NCBI GenBank assembly: GCA_041399155.1
Contig: JAWKTI010000005.1
Span: 329,140 to 393,139 of the forward strand
From: Zavarzinella sp.
GTDB taxonomy: Bacteria > Planctomycetota > Planctomycetia > Gemmatales > Gemmataceae
DNA length: 64,000 bases
Reading direction: 5' to 3'
Shown here: piece after piece, positions 34,854 to 44,585 of the stretch
Layout: the number at the start of each line of letters is the position of its first letter
Position numbering within the stretch: position 1 is the stretch's first letter
Position numbers and translations under genes: made by a program
Notes under the pieces: model-generated
What the model was told of the DNA's origin: nothing
Databases searched by the model: none
The model's input: only the letters and a program-made list of their open reading frames with translations

Positions 34854-35228
34854 ATGGATCAATTAGTGGTTCCCAGCGTGGAACAGTTGGAGACGTTTCC
34901 GAATCCGGTGCCAGGGCGGGAATATCTGATTGAACATGTGTGCCCGGAATTTACCAGTGTCTGCCCCAAGACGGGCCAGCCAGATTTCGGCACAATTGTG
35001 TTTACCTATGTGCCGGATAAAACCTGCGTGGAACTGAAATCGCTGAAACTTTACCTGCAGCGATTCCGCAACATCGGGATTTTTTACGAAGCGGTAACGA
35101 ATCAAATCCTGGATGATTTCGTCCAGGCTTGTAGCCCTTTGCGTGCCACAGTGGTGAGCAAATGGACCCCACGTGGGGGGATGAATTCCACGATTACCTG
35201 TGATTACGCCCGCCCAACGGGAGTTTGA
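34854..35228 (+). CDS. queF: NADPH-dependent 7-cyano-7-deazaguanine reductase (QueF, short form)
   Basis: 124 aa from ATG at 34854; a GTG at 34842 would add four residues. Key motifs: FTSVCPKTGQPDFG, with the catalytic Cys at residue 37 that forms the thioimide with preQ0, and CVELKSLKLYLQRFRN, with the substrate Glu and the family signature. The length matches the unimodular (YkvM-type) form. It makes preQ1 for queuosine in tRNA, in the cytoplasm. The other queuosine genes are not nearby. Followed closely by an exported TPR-like gene. Confidence 0.95.
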   Translation: MDQLVVPSVEQLETFPNPVPGREYLIEHVCPEFTSVCPKTGQPDFGTIVFTYVPDKTCVELKSLKLYLQRFRNIGIFYEAVTNQILDDFVQACSPLRATVVSKWTPRGGMNSTITCDYARPTGV

Positions 35229-35230
35229 AC

Positions 35231-36361
35231 TTGGCCATTCGAATGATTGCACTTGGAATTGTGTTGCTGTGGGTTTCCGGCAGTCGTGCTGGAATTTACC
35301 AACCCAGCCAAGGCTTTGATTTCGAATTAAACGACCAGGGATATGCCACACCGATTCAGTTCAACAACGGTTTCGATGGTATCTACAAAGAGCTTCGGGA
35401 TATCATGCGCCCAGGAAGCCCACTGAATCAGAAATATACACAGCGTGTGCAGGAATTATCTCGGGAACCAATCAGTAAACTGACCTCGGATGAACTGGCA
35501 GAACTGACTGCCAGCCTGTTGCGCCTGAACCGCCCAAATGAAGTGCTCAGCAAATTGCAGGTGATCAGTAGAGACCCACGCAAAGGTGATTACCTGGTTT
35601 ATAACCATATGGCCCACGCGTTTTATATGCGGGGTGCCGATGAACTGATCCACGCCTATCGACACCAGATGATCACCAAAACCCTTCCATTTCCTAAAAA
35701 GTTCGGGCGCCTGTCTGAAAAGGAACTGGCCTGGTTGAAGCGGGTGGAACTGGATTACTATCTGCCCTGGATGGGGTATCGTGCTGATGAAGTGCGTCGT
35801 TCACCGGGCCTGCGGGACATCTCTAAGGATCAGATTGACCCAATCTTTCCTACTGCTCCCCCACTGAAGAATACCGAACCAGTACAGTTTATCGATGAGA
35901 ATGGCGGCTATAGTGCTGGTAAGATCGCTCCACAGGAAATGGCAAAATTGCCACCTGATGCCATCGCCATTGTGCAGCAAATGTTGATGTGGCATCCCAG
36001 CGATCCCCGGCTGTGCTGGTTGCTGGCAGAACTGTATAACGCCCACGGTCAGGTAGAGACTGCCCTCAAAATGATGGATGATTGTTCCTTCTCTCTTGGT
36101 TATCTGAACGATACGATGAAGCAGCACCGCAGGGTATTGCGGGATCATGTGGAGTCACTTTACGCCGAACGTGAAACCCAGCGGAAAGAAGAAGAAGCAA
36201 AAAAACAAGCGGAAATCGATGCAGAAAACGCCCGTCTGCTTGCAGAGCGTAGAGAACGGATCTGGATTATTTCCATCGTGATTGGTTTCGGTCTGGTGGT
36301 TGCTATTTTTCAAATCCGCGTGATCTACCAGCGTGTACAACGCTGGCGCAGGGCGAATTGA
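35231..36361 (+). CDS. Secreted/membrane-anchored TPR-like protein
   Basis: 376 aa from TTG at 35231, supported by GGGAG (35219-35223) with 7-nt spacing; that start gives MAIRMIALGIVLLWVSGSRA, a plausible signal peptide. ATG at 35243 would lack a charged n-region. The middle is helical with TPR-like units (LLRLNRPNEVLSKLQ; LLAELYNAHGQVETALKMM). A charged coiled coil (residues about 315-345) precedes a C-terminal membrane segment (IWIISIVIGFGLVVAIFQI). Probably a periplasmic scaffold anchored at its C-terminus; no enzyme motif. It ends on the start of the glycosylase gene. Confidence 0.75.
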   Translation: MAIRMIALGIVLLWVSGSRAGIYQPSQGFDFELNDQGYATPIQFNNGFDGIYKELRDIMRPGSPLNQKYTQRVQELSREPISKLTSDELAELTASLLRLNRPNEVLSKLQVISRDPRKGDYLVYNHMAHAFYMRGADELIHAYRHQMITKTLPFPKKFGRLSEKELAWLKRVELDYYLPWMGYRADEVRRSPGLRDISKDQIDPIFPTAPPLKNTEPVQFIDENGGYSAGKIAPQEMAKLPPDAIAIVQQMLMWHPSDPRLCWLLAELYNAHGQVETALKMMDDCSFSLGYLNDTMKQHRRVLRDHVESLYAERETQRKEEEAKKQAEIDAENARLLAERRERIWIISIVIGFGLVVAIFQIRVIYQRVQRWRRAN

Positions 36362-36996
36362 TGGGTGCGATTGATCCAAAAATTGCCTCCCAGGCCAAAC
36401 GCCATCTAGGCAAAGCAGAAGCACGTTGGAAGCCACTGTTCCGTGCTGTCGGTTCATGCACGCTGGAAGCCGACCCAGACTGTTATTCTGTGCTGGTAAA
36501 GTCGATCATTTCTCAACAGATTTCGGGTGGTGCAGCACGCACCATTATTGGCCGAGTTCAGACCCTGTGCGGCAAAACTGGCTTCAAGCCCACGAACCTG
36601 ACGAAGTTAACCGATCAGCAGCTTCGTGATTCGGGTGTGTCTGCCAACAAAACAGTATCGATTCGCCAGTTGACGGAACGGTTTCAATCCAGGCGAAATT
36701 ACACCCGCTTTCTCAATCAGCTTACAGACGAAGAGGTAATTCAGGAGCTGTTACCTGTGCGAGGGATTGGACGCTGGACTGCTCAGATGTTTCTGATTTT
36801 TTCGCTGGGCCGACTGGATGTCTGGCCCACCAACGATCTGGGAGTGCGGGACGGTGTGAAACAACTACTGGAGCAGGAAGAACTGCCCACGTTGCCCCAC
36901 ATGGAAGAATTGTCTCAGCCCTGGCAGCCTTATCGCACCATAGCTGCCTGGTATCTCTGGCGGCTGCGTGACCTGCCGAAACCTCAATCCGAGTAA
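36361..36996 (+). CDS. DNA-3-methyladenine glycosylase II-like (AlkA family)
   Basis: 211 aa from ATG at 36361, which overlaps the stop of the upstream gene (TGATG). HhH-GPD fold: VKSIISQQISGGAARTI, helix-hairpin-helix LLPVRGIGRWTAQMFL, and the catalytic Asp in WPTNDLGVRDG. Removes alkylated bases (3-methyladenine and others) from DNA to start base-excision repair. The N-terminal beta domain of E. coli AlkA is absent, as in the short bacterial forms. Convergent with the phosphoesterase gene, only 9 bp between stops. Confidence 0.92.
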   Translation: MGAIDPKIASQAKRHLGKAEARWKPLFRAVGSCTLEADPDCYSVLVKSIISQQISGGAARTIIGRVQTLCGKTGFKPTNLTKLTDQQLRDSGVSANKTVSIRQLTERFQSRRNYTRFLNQLTDEEVIQELLPVRGIGRWTAQMFLIFSLGRLDVWPTNDLGVRDGVKQLLEQEELPTLPHMEELSQPWQPYRTIAAWYLWRLRDLPKPQSE

Positions 36997-37005
36997 GTTG
37001 GTCCT

Positions 37006-39654
37006 TTACTCATCGTCATCATCTTCCTGATAACGTGGGTCACGCAGCAAGCCTGCTTTCCTGAAGCCTTTTCCGTGGGCACCCGCAAAATCAGCAGGGT
37101 AGGGTGTTTCAATTCCTTTCATCGCGTGCCACAGAATCCGATTCATCTGATCATCATTGACACGGTCCGGTAAAGTAAAATCCTGCTTCAGACTGAGGTC
37201 AATCAATTCCTGGAGCCGCGTTGGCATGTTCTTCTTTCGAGGAGGATTCAAATCATCCAGTTTGATGGAAACTGGTAAGCAGGTATAAGGTGTAAAATCT
37301 GGTTTTGTCGTAAAGCAATCGGTCATCACCGGTGACAAACTGTCAAACTGGTTCATTGGTGGGCAGCCCAGCATTCGCTCCATCGTATGAATAACGGAGG
37401 TCTGGTTGTAAAACTTGCTGACGACAGCATTACGTTTGGTGTAAGGGCTGATGACCATACACACAGAACGATGACCATCCACATGATCCCAGCCATCCTG
37501 CGGATCATCTTCAATCACAAAGATACAGGTTTTCGGCCAGAATGGGCTCTTGGTAATTGCCTCAACCACCTGGCCCAGGGCAAGATCGTTATCGGCCATA
37601 TGTGCCTGCGGTTTTGGCATGCCCGGGGATAAACCAGACGCATGATCCTGCGGCAGATAGATCATGACCAGGTTGTACCATTCTTTCTTCTTTTTCGATT
37701 CTTCGAATTCTTTCATGAATTCTGCAGCCCGCACCACATCTGGGATTTTCATATTCCACCCAGGATAATCGGGTGCGGTGTATTTCTTTAAGTGCTCGAT
37801 CCCCAGCTTGTGGTTGTAACGAATCGCACCTTTCTTTGCCTGAAAGTCATCGTAGATTTCTTTGAATCCTGGTGCTTGCTTGGCGTCTTTGTCTTTCAAA
37901 ATCACGCTGTCTACCAATTCCCCATAATTCCGGACAGTTTTGCCACGCAGCAGTGCGTTATCCCAGATAAAGCCGCTGGAAGAATAGGTCAGTGGGTCGT
38001 CGCCGTAAGTGTAACTGCGGGTAAAGCCACCAAATGCCTTCTCCAGGTGATCGGTGACATTTCCTTCCGTTAACCACGAGTGGCCATCTGCAGAAAGCAC
38101 ACCGTTGCAGTAATAGTTATCCAACAAGACAAACTGTTCTGCCAGTGCGTGATGGTTCGGAGTAATGTTGCGTCCATAAATGCAAAACTTTGGTTCACCA
38201 TTGCCTTGTTTCAATTCGCCATACACCTGGTCGTAAGTGCGATTTTCCTTGATGATATAAACGATATGTTCGAAAACTGATGGTTCGCCAATTCGTGCTG
38301 GCACTGGTACGGGTGGCATATCTGCCCTGGCTTTTTCCATTGCAGCGAGCGCCTGAGGGATTCGGGCATCTTCCAGTACTTGTTTGGTATATTTTGCCAA
38401 AGTAGCCGCATCGGGAATCCGCACACGAGAGAGCGTCCCACGGTGCCCATGGCTGTTAAAGCCTTCTTTTTTCTTGACCGGTGTGCGGGAACCTTCGCCT
38501 TTGATATTCGCAATCATCAGATTGTTGCCGGATACTGTCACTGCACCTGGAAACCAGCCTGCAGGAATATAGCCCATGACCTTTAAAGGTTCCGGCAGAG
38601 CAAAATTAACTTCAATCATTGCCACAGCGTTATTCCCACCATTGGCAGCAAACAAAAGCTTGCCATCGGGCGAAAAACAAAGTGCATTTGTCCCACTGCC
38701 GAAAGGCAGGCGGGAATCTGGCCGCACCGTCAGGGTATGGCTTACTTTGGAGTTGTTCAGATCGATGACACTGATCGTATCGGAATTGGCATTTGCCACG
38801 CACAGACGGTGTCGATCTGGCGATAACACTAACCCTGCTGGGTGCAGACCCACTGCAATTTCCGTAGTCATTTTCGCCTGTCCAATATCGCAGATGCCAA
38901 TGGTACCACTGACCGCGATGCCGCGTTCATCAATCAGCGTGGGGGTTCCCGCAGAAGGAGCAGAACGCTCCCCTTTTCGTGGATGCCTGCCACCCCAATT
39001 GGATACATACAGTGTCTTTTCATCGGCAGATAACAGAATCGAGTGCGGCGCCACACCCACCGGGATGGCACCAACTACTTCTTTGATTCTCAAATCGACG
39101 ATTGCAATCGCATTTTCACGAGACAGGCACACATAAGCTTTCGTTTCGTCCTGGTTTAACACAACCCCAGTGGGATAAGTGTTTTTAGGTATGGGCTGTT
39201 GTGTTTTCTCATCGCATTTCTTTGGTTCTGGCCTGGGAACATAAACTTCGAAGCTATCCAGCATTACCCAGGTGCCATCATTTTTTCGCAGTGCTGTTTG
39301 TAACAAATTGCTCGATGTGGTGGCGTATACTGTTGTCCCGGATTTGCTGATGGTGATGCCATGCATTGAAGCCCCGCCTTTCCCTTTCGGAAATGGGATT
39401 TCCTGCTTCAATTTCCATGTGTTGGCATCAACAACAACCAAGCCTCGGTTATCTTTGGCAATTACTTCCGAAAAGGGGGCATTATAAACCAGATCGACAG
39501 GTCTCCCAGGAAATGCGACCACATCACCCGCAGGTCGGATTAATTGACCTGTTGTGATCACGATGCCGGGGCCATCAGGCCCGACTTTCGGTTCCTCACA
39601 GAGACCCCATCCAGACAACAGTGCCAGGGTGGCACAGATTAAAGCAATTTTCAT
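37006..39654 (-). CDS. Beta-propeller / phosphoesterase fusion, secreted
   Basis: 882 aa from ATG at 39654, with GAGGAAA upstream. Signal peptide (MKIALICATLALLSGWGLC). Residues about 50-430 form a YVTN/lactonase-type propeller (IAIVDLRIKEVVGAIPVG; GLVLSPDRHRLCVANANSDT). The C-terminal half is a phosphoesterase of the phospholipase C/acid-phosphatase group: IVYIIKENRTYDQVYG with metal-binding E and N, SADGHSWLTEGNVTDH, and FVIEDDPQDGWDHVDGHRS. Likely hydrolyses phosphate esters outside the cytoplasm; substrate unknown. Complete and transcribed alone. Confidence 0.9.
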   Translation of the reverse strand: MKIALICATLALLSGWGLCEEPKVGPDGPGIVITTGQLIRPAGDVVAFPGRPVDLVYNAPFSEVIAKDNRGLVVVDANTWKLKQEIPFPKGKGGASMHGITISKSGTTVYATTSSNLLQTALRKNDGTWVMLDSFEVYVPRPEPKKCDEKTQQPIPKNTYPTGVVLNQDETKAYVCLSRENAIAIVDLRIKEVVGAIPVGVAPHSILLSADEKTLYVSNWGGRHPRKGERSAPSAGTPTLIDERGIAVSGTIGICDIGQAKMTTEIAVGLHPAGLVLSPDRHRLCVANANSDTISVIDLNNSKVSHTLTVRPDSRLPFGSGTNALCFSPDGKLLFAANGGNNAVAMIEVNFALPEPLKVMGYIPAGWFPGAVTVSGNNLMIANIKGEGSRTPVKKKEGFNSHGHRGTLSRVRIPDAATLAKYTKQVLEDARIPQALAAMEKARADMPPVPVPARIGEPSVFEHIVYIIKENRTYDQVYGELKQGNGEPKFCIYGRNITPNHHALAEQFVLLDNYYCNGVLSADGHSWLTEGNVTDHLEKAFGGFTRSYTYGDDPLTYSSSGFIWDNALLRGKTVRNYGELVDSVILKDKDAKQAPGFKEIYDDFQAKKGAIRYNHKLGIEHLKKYTAPDYPGWNMKIPDVVRAAEFMKEFEESKKKKEWYNLVMIYLPQDHASGLSPGMPKPQAHMADNDLALGQVVEAITKSPFWPKTCIFVIEDDPQDGWDHVDGHRSVCMVISPYTKRNAVVSKFYNQTSVIHTMERMLGCPPMNQFDSLSPVMTDCFTTKPDFTPYTCLPVSIKLDDLNPPRKKNMPTRLQELIDLSLKQDFTLPDRVNDDQMNRILWHAMKGIETPYPADFAGAHGKGFRKAGLLRDPRYQEDDDDE

Positions 39655-39751
39655 TTTTTTCCTCGTCACACCTATCTGAGAGATTAAGCGAGGCAGGGCA
39701 GGAATGCAATCATTCAAGAATGAAGATTGGATGAGGATAGGGTGGGGAAAC

Positions 39752-41299
39752 TTATTCCTTAGGCATCGACTCGTTTTTGGGCTCAGGAGTCATCGAACCA
39801 CTGCCAGTGGGTGTCCCCACAGTGGGATTTTGTGGCACAATCGGTGTCTGCGGGAGGGGTGTCTTTATCTCTTCTTCTGTCTTTACTGGTTTTGGCGAAC
39901 GTTTCAGTGCCTGCGACAGGCCATAGCCTGCTGCCAAAGCAACAGAAATCATTAACGCACCCACTGCCATCATAGTGTAGTCACGGCGGTCAAATTCAAA
40001 GAATGTACGCGGTTCTGTCTCTTCACTGGTTGCAGCCGGTGGGGGTGCAATCACCCCACCTGGTGGCAGGGCGACCAGTTCCACATCAAAATCGATGGGA
40101 ACTGGTTTCTCAACGCGATTGCTATCCAGTTTCCCCATGGCTGGTTTACGCGACGTTCCATCATCTTGCCCTTCCAGCCACCTGGAGTATGCCGGGTTAG
40201 CTGCTGGTGTGGGTTTCACTTCAGGAACATTCCGCAAGAAGATCGCCAACCCTTGCAGTGCTTTTTCTGGAGTCGCATACCGCTGATTTGGATCTTTCGC
40301 CATCAGAAAATTCATCACCTGCTGCAATCCATCTGGAACAGAAGAGATGAATTCTGATAGTGGCTTGGGAGTCTCCGTGGCATGCCGTAATACCTGATTC
40401 AGGACACTTTTATCAGGAAATGGAGTCTGACCCGTGAGGCACTCGTAAAGCACGCACCCCAGGCTGTAAATATCAGCACGAATATCCGCCTTGCTGGCAT
40501 CGCGTGCCTGTTCGGGCGCCATGTAGTCGGGTGTGCCCAATAACGTGCCATCTTCTGTCAGTGATGGATCATCGACTGCCGATTTAGCATTCTCATCGAA
40601 AACGTTTTTGCCAAGGCCAATATCCAGGATTTTGACGGTATCGCGCAGGGTATCTTTACCTGCCGATTCACCAGCGGGTGGTACCAGCATGATGTTGCTG
40701 GGCTTAATATCGCGATGGATCACCTTTTTTTCATAAAGGTGCTGCAGCCCACGCATCGCCTGTTCGATAATACGAACAGCTTCTACTGGTGGGAGCTTTT
40801 TGCGTTCGTTCAGCACTTCTTCCAGTGTGCGGCCTTCAAGGTGTTCGAGTGCTAGAAAATGCACCCCATCCCCCGTGGAAACCTGAAAGGCTTTCACCAC
40901 ATTCGGATGGTTAAGCTGGGTAACCAGCTTGGCTTCCCGCTGAAACCGTGCCAGCACTTCAGCATCTTTTGCTTTCGATTGTGGCAGTACCTTCAGGGCG
41001 ACAACCTGGCCAGAGGAATGTGCTGCACGGTAGATCCCCGCGAAGCGACCTTTGCCAATTTTTTCCAGCACCTTGTAATCACCAATGGTAAAGCCATCGC
41101 TGATTCCCTTCGATAAGAGTGCCAGTTGATAATCGGTCAAGATTTTTTTGCTGAGAAGAAAACGGCGGAACGCATCAAAGTCTTCTACTTTGCCAACTGA
41201 TTGGAACTGCTTCACCACCGATTTCAGGTCGTCGGCAGAAAAAAGTTTGCTTTTCAGCAATAACGTACAAAAATCCTTGGTATTCGATGGTGCAGACAT
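39752..41299 (-). CDS. Hanks-type Ser/Thr protein kinase with C-terminal membrane segment
   Basis: 515 aa. An N-terminal helical module (residues 8-65, ending ILTDYQLALLSKG) recurs in planctomycete kinases. Kinase domain: IGKGRFAGIYRA, ALKVL (K103), HRDIKPSN (195-202), a DIG in place of DFG at 226-228, and MAPEQA (260-265); all catalytic residues are present. A membrane segment lies near residues 430-450, with a proline-rich tail outside. Autophosphorylation and signalling to unknown targets. It starts 26 nt downstream of the predicted pseudokinase gene, one operon. Confidence 0.93.
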   Translation of the reverse strand: MSAPSNTKDFCTLLLKSKLFSADDLKSVVKQFQSVGKVEDFDAFRRFLLSKKILTDYQLALLSKGISDGFTIGDYKVLEKIGKGRFAGIYRAAHSSGQVVALKVLPQSKAKDAEVLARFQREAKLVTQLNHPNVVKAFQVSTGDGVHFLALEHLEGRTLEEVLNERKKLPPVEAVRIIEQAMRGLQHLYEKKVIHRDIKPSNIMLVPPAGESAGKDTLRDTVKILDIGLGKNVFDENAKSAVDDPSLTEDGTLLGTPDYMAPEQARDASKADIRADIYSLGCVLYECLTGQTPFPDKSVLNQVLRHATETPKPLSEFISSVPDGLQQVMNFLMAKDPNQRYATPEKALQGLAIFLRNVPEVKPTPAANPAYSRWLEGQDDGTSRKPAMGKLDSNRVEKPVPIDFDVELVALPPGGVIAPPPAATSEETEPRTFFEFDRRDYTMMAVGALMISVALAAGYGLSQALKRSPKPVKTEEEIKTPLPQTPIVPQNPTVGTPTGSGSMTPEPKNESMPKE

Positions 41300-41325
41300 T
41301 CGATTCCCAATGGTAACAAAAAAGT

Positions 41326-42957
41326 TTAGGGTGTAGGCAAGTTCTGGTTGGCATTAGGCACAAAAGCAAGTCTTTTCTGGATTTCCGGCCAATCTGGGTC
41401 ATCCTGATAGAGTGCCACCAAAGCAGATTGTATTTCGTCGGCGGCTTTCTGTTCACCTTTTCCGCGCAAGAAATGCATTCGCTCCAGAACTGGCGTTAAT
41501 TGTTGCAGTCGAACGCCTTCCCCGGCTGGCACCGTGGGGGTTTCCGTTCGATCTAACGCCAGTCGGCAAAGTTCGATTTCTGCAGAATATTCCGGCATGC
41601 TACCAAAAAGCAATAGGATACGCTGCCAGGTTGCCCGTGCAGCAGTAACATTTCCACCTTCGTACAACTTTAAGGCGGTGCGGTACAATCGCTGTGGCTC
41701 ATTACTGCTTTTTTTCTTCAGTTGGGCAGCACCCAAAGCACGTCGAAGTTCAAGCAGAGGCTGCACTTTTTGCTTCGCCGCGGCCACTTCGTTGGGATAG
41801 CGGCCCGGATAATCGGCTTCCAGTTTACTGAAATAGAGCGTCCAGGCGGATTCCCAGTCTTCCGGCTGATTGGATTGCAGCAGGGGCAATCCTGCCTGAT
41901 AAAGTTCTTCTGCACCTACTCGTTTGCGGTAAAAACCTGCAATCAATAGTCCCACTACTAGTAGAAAAGCGGGAATCACCACCCACGGGCGGGAGAATAG
42001 TGGGCGATATGTCTTTGGGGGCCGTGCACTTTCTGGTAAAAAACTGACCTGACTGCCCAAAGCGGGCTGCTCGGCACTGTCCGTGACAATTTCTGGTTCA
42101 TTGGTGGGGGCTGGTTTTTTCGGCAGCAGTTTTCTGGCTTCCAGGCTGGCCCATAACTGGTCGAATTCCTGCAAGAGTTTACTGGCACTGATGGGACGGT
42201 GCTGTGGATCTTTCGCCAGCAGTCGCATCAACCAGTAATCCACTTCATCGGGCAGATCGGGCACATAGTGATTCGGCCGATCTGGCAAAACAAACCCGTG
42301 CTGGCGGATAAATTCCACAAGATTTGTGGCTCGGAAGGGGGGGCGACCAGTGGTGAGTGTATAGAGTAGCACACCCAGAGAGTAGAAATCGCACCTTTTG
42401 GTGGGTGATTTTCCTGCCGCCTGTTGTGGGGAGATCATTGCCGCCTGGCAGAGCGCCCGTGCATCGTAAACCGGGGTTGTGCCCAGTAGTTTTTGCAGGC
42501 CATATTCTGCCAGAACTAGTTCGCCCGTGGCAGATATGTAAATGTTATCCCCACGCCAGCCTGCATGAAGTTGCGAATTGTGGTGCAGGTAGCGTACTGT
42601 GCGAACCAATCCGTAGGCTATCGGCAACACTTCCTGCCATGTGGGCCGCCAGCCAGCCCGCAAACGGGAATCGAGCGATTCCCCAGGTGGGTCCTGATAC
42701 ACCACGAACGCACGATCCTGCCAAGTGCCAATGTCCACCACAGGCAACAGACCTGGGTGCTGCAAACGCAGCCAGGTTTCCGATTCCTGTTGAAACCAAT
42801 CCAGAAAGTCTTCACGATCGGTTACTGGCTTCAAATAAAGTAACAAACCCGTTTGTGTGGGCTGGTTTTGGTTCTGAACACGATAGACATGGCCGTATGT
42901 GCTGCGGTATCCTGCCACAGTCACCTGCCAGTTGCCAATCGGTTCCCCAATTTCCAT
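41326..42957 (-). CDS. Predicted pseudokinase (Hanks-type) with membrane segment and repeat tail
   Basis: 543 aa from ATG at 42957, with GGAG 8 nt upstream. The kinase fold is recognisable (glycine-loop region GYRSTYGHVYRV; C-lobe CDFYSLGVLLYTLTTGRPPF), but catalytic residues are lost: HRD is HAG (131-133), the DFG aspartate is Glu in EYG (151-153), and the activation segment lacks APE. A membrane segment at about 326-345 is followed by a helical TPR-like region. Phosphotransfer is unlikely; a scaffold or allosteric partner of the active kinase encoded 26 nt downstream is more plausible. The sequence shows no frameshift, so it is a maintained protein. Confidence 0.85.
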   Translation of the reverse strand: MEIGEPIGNWQVTVAGYRSTYGHVYRVQNQNQPTQTGLLLYLKPVTDREDFLDWFQQESETWLRLQHPGLLPVVDIGTWQDRAFVVYQDPPGESLDSRLRAGWRPTWQEVLPIAYGLVRTVRYLHHNSQLHAGWRGDNIYISATGELVLAEYGLQKLLGTTPVYDARALCQAAMISPQQAAGKSPTKRCDFYSLGVLLYTLTTGRPPFRATNLVEFIRQHGFVLPDRPNHYVPDLPDEVDYWLMRLLAKDPQHRPISASKLLQEFDQLWASLEARKLLPKKPAPTNEPEIVTDSAEQPALGSQVSFLPESARPPKTYRPLFSRPWVVIPAFLLVVGLLIAGFYRKRVGAEELYQAGLPLLQSNQPEDWESAWTLYFSKLEADYPGRYPNEVAAAKQKVQPLLELRRALGAAQLKKKSSNEPQRLYRTALKLYEGGNVTAARATWQRILLLFGSMPEYSAEIELCRLALDRTETPTVPAGEGVRLQQLTPVLERMHFLRGKGEQKAADEIQSALVALYQDDPDWPEIQKRLAFVPNANQNLPTP

Positions 42958-43141
42958 TCCCACAACTCCAGGATGATGCGAAACTGAATCGCAGCGCGAT
43001 CTGTTATATAACGTAATGGTGATGTAATGTGGAGGTCATTTTCCAACCCAACAATCACCACAACAAGCAGCTTCTTCGCGCTTCAAAATCTCTGAATATT
43101 GTACGGAGTTCTGATTCTGCAAACGAAAATCTCAATTCAGT

Positions 43142-44236
43142 TCAGTACGGTGGGAACATTCTTCGAAATCCATGAAACAGCACCACACACATGAAGAGCA
43201 GGTTGCGGGCCAGAATGCCAGACGGATTGGCTTTTAACATGCTGGTGGGGGAGTTTTTATCGGTAAGCATTACCCCCAGACGGTGAGCTAACTTCTTCAG
43301 CCACAAAATGTTACGTGGCCATTCTGCCATTTTTGCCTGCCACTGCTCTGGGATGCCATTTGGGCCAACTGCACAACCCACGATGGATCCTGCAATTGCA
43401 CACGTGGTATCCACATCGCCCCCACATCGGATCAGTGTGGTGATGGTGCTGAGAAAATCTTTGGGAAAGCGAAGCCAGGCATGCAGCACCACCGGTACCG
43501 TGTGGAAAACGTATCCCGAAACACCTTTTCCCCGCATCAGTCGGTGTGCAAACTCTTCTGTTGTCTCATTTTTTTCTAATGAATCAAAAACCTGTTCCAG
43601 AAGCAGTCGAAACTCCGCACCTTCGTGCGGGACAGCGTCGCAGAAAGATTGTCGTAAGTGATTATGATCTAGCTGGTTATGGCGATGAAGGTAACTTTGC
43701 CATGCAGCTTGTGCGATCGTACGACTTGCCCACAGTGCTTTTGGGTCTGTGTGTGTAATTTCTGTGGTGATCTTAAGAAATTGTTCCAGTAGTTCCGGTT
43801 GATTCCCATACATAACGCCCAGCAGTGGTGCCCGCATGCAGGGACCGTTGCCAGCAGAAAACACCCCACTTGATCTGGGGCTGAAGCCAATCCACAAACG
43901 GATACACGATTTCAGCGTTGCCAGACCTATCCCAGCCGGCATTCCAAAGAACCAGCGTTTGAGTCTGGTTGCCAACGCTAACGGATAGCGTTTGATTTCC
44001 CCATGGCACGCAAGTAACGCCTGCCCCACCAGAATGGCATGTTCGGTATCGTCCGAAAACATCCCCCGGCCAAGAAAAAAGTGGTGCCGATCCAAATTTG
44101 GGAACAACCGAACTGCACGACGTGGGGAAAGCCCCTCATAAGGAAGGCCAATCGCATCAGCCACCGCAGCGCCTATCAGGCAGCCAGCAATGGCATCTGT
44201 TGTTGGATCAGTTTGTGTTTGTTCACTACTCATCAT
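43142..44236 (-). CDS. ADP-ribosylglycohydrolase family protein
   Basis: 364 aa from ATG at 44236. Metal-site motifs: MFSDDTEHA (first cluster), GNGPCMRAPLLG, and CGGDVDTTCAIAGSIVG (second cluster, canonical GGDxDT). A better match to catalytic ARH/DraG enzymes than the copy at 6754. Removes ADP-ribose from a target in the cytoplasm; no ADP-ribosyltransferase gene is nearby. The C-terminal extension ends with a hydrophobic stretch (LLFMCVVLFHGF), unusual for the family and possibly a membrane contact. Monocistronic. Confidence 0.9.
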   Translation of the reverse strand: MMSSEQTQTDPTTDAIAGCLIGAAVADAIGLPYEGLSPRRAVRLFPNLDRHHFFLGRGMFSDDTEHAILVGQALLACHGEIKRYPLALATRLKRWFFGMPAGIGLATLKSCIRLWIGFSPRSSGVFSAGNGPCMRAPLLGVMYGNQPELLEQFLKITTEITHTDPKALWASRTIAQAAWQSYLHRHNQLDHNHLRQSFCDAVPHEGAEFRLLLEQVFDSLEKNETTEEFAHRLMRGKGVSGYVFHTVPVVLHAWLRFPKDFLSTITTLIRCGGDVDTTCAIAGSIVGCAVGPNGIPEQWQAKMAEWPRNILWLKKLAHRLGVMLTDKNSPTSMLKANPSGILARNLLFMCVVLFHGFRRMFPPY

Positions 44237-44470
44237 GCTTGGTATAGGAACGCGCCAAGCTGCCAGCATCGTAGTAACAATGAAACACTTTCATGTTGAT
44301 GAGCGAATTGCCATCAAAAAATGGATACTTCTCACCATTCTATCATATTCGACGCGAATTATTCGAATAAACGCAAGCAAAATGAAGGAATGCTAATATC
44401 AAGAGCGGCTATTGGTGATGTTTATTAATGTATATTAATGAACAATTTGAAGATTTCAAGTGCTTTTCAG

Positions 44471-44499
44471 TTGATCGAATTGGTATACTAGTGTAGAAT
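44471..44499 (+). promoter_or_regulatory. Sigma-70-type promoter candidate for DUF1559 gene
   Basis: TTGATC at 44471-44476, 17-bp spacer, TAGAAT at 44494-44499. Transcription would start near 44506, giving an 80-nt leader. The rest of the gap 44237-44585 shows nothing else. Confidence 0.5.
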
Positions 44500-44585
44500 A
44501 ATGTTGAGTGATCACGCTTCATCGTCATCTCTTATTCTTGTTGACGGCTTAGATCACGGTCAATTTCTGTTGAGGAGTTTTACCG

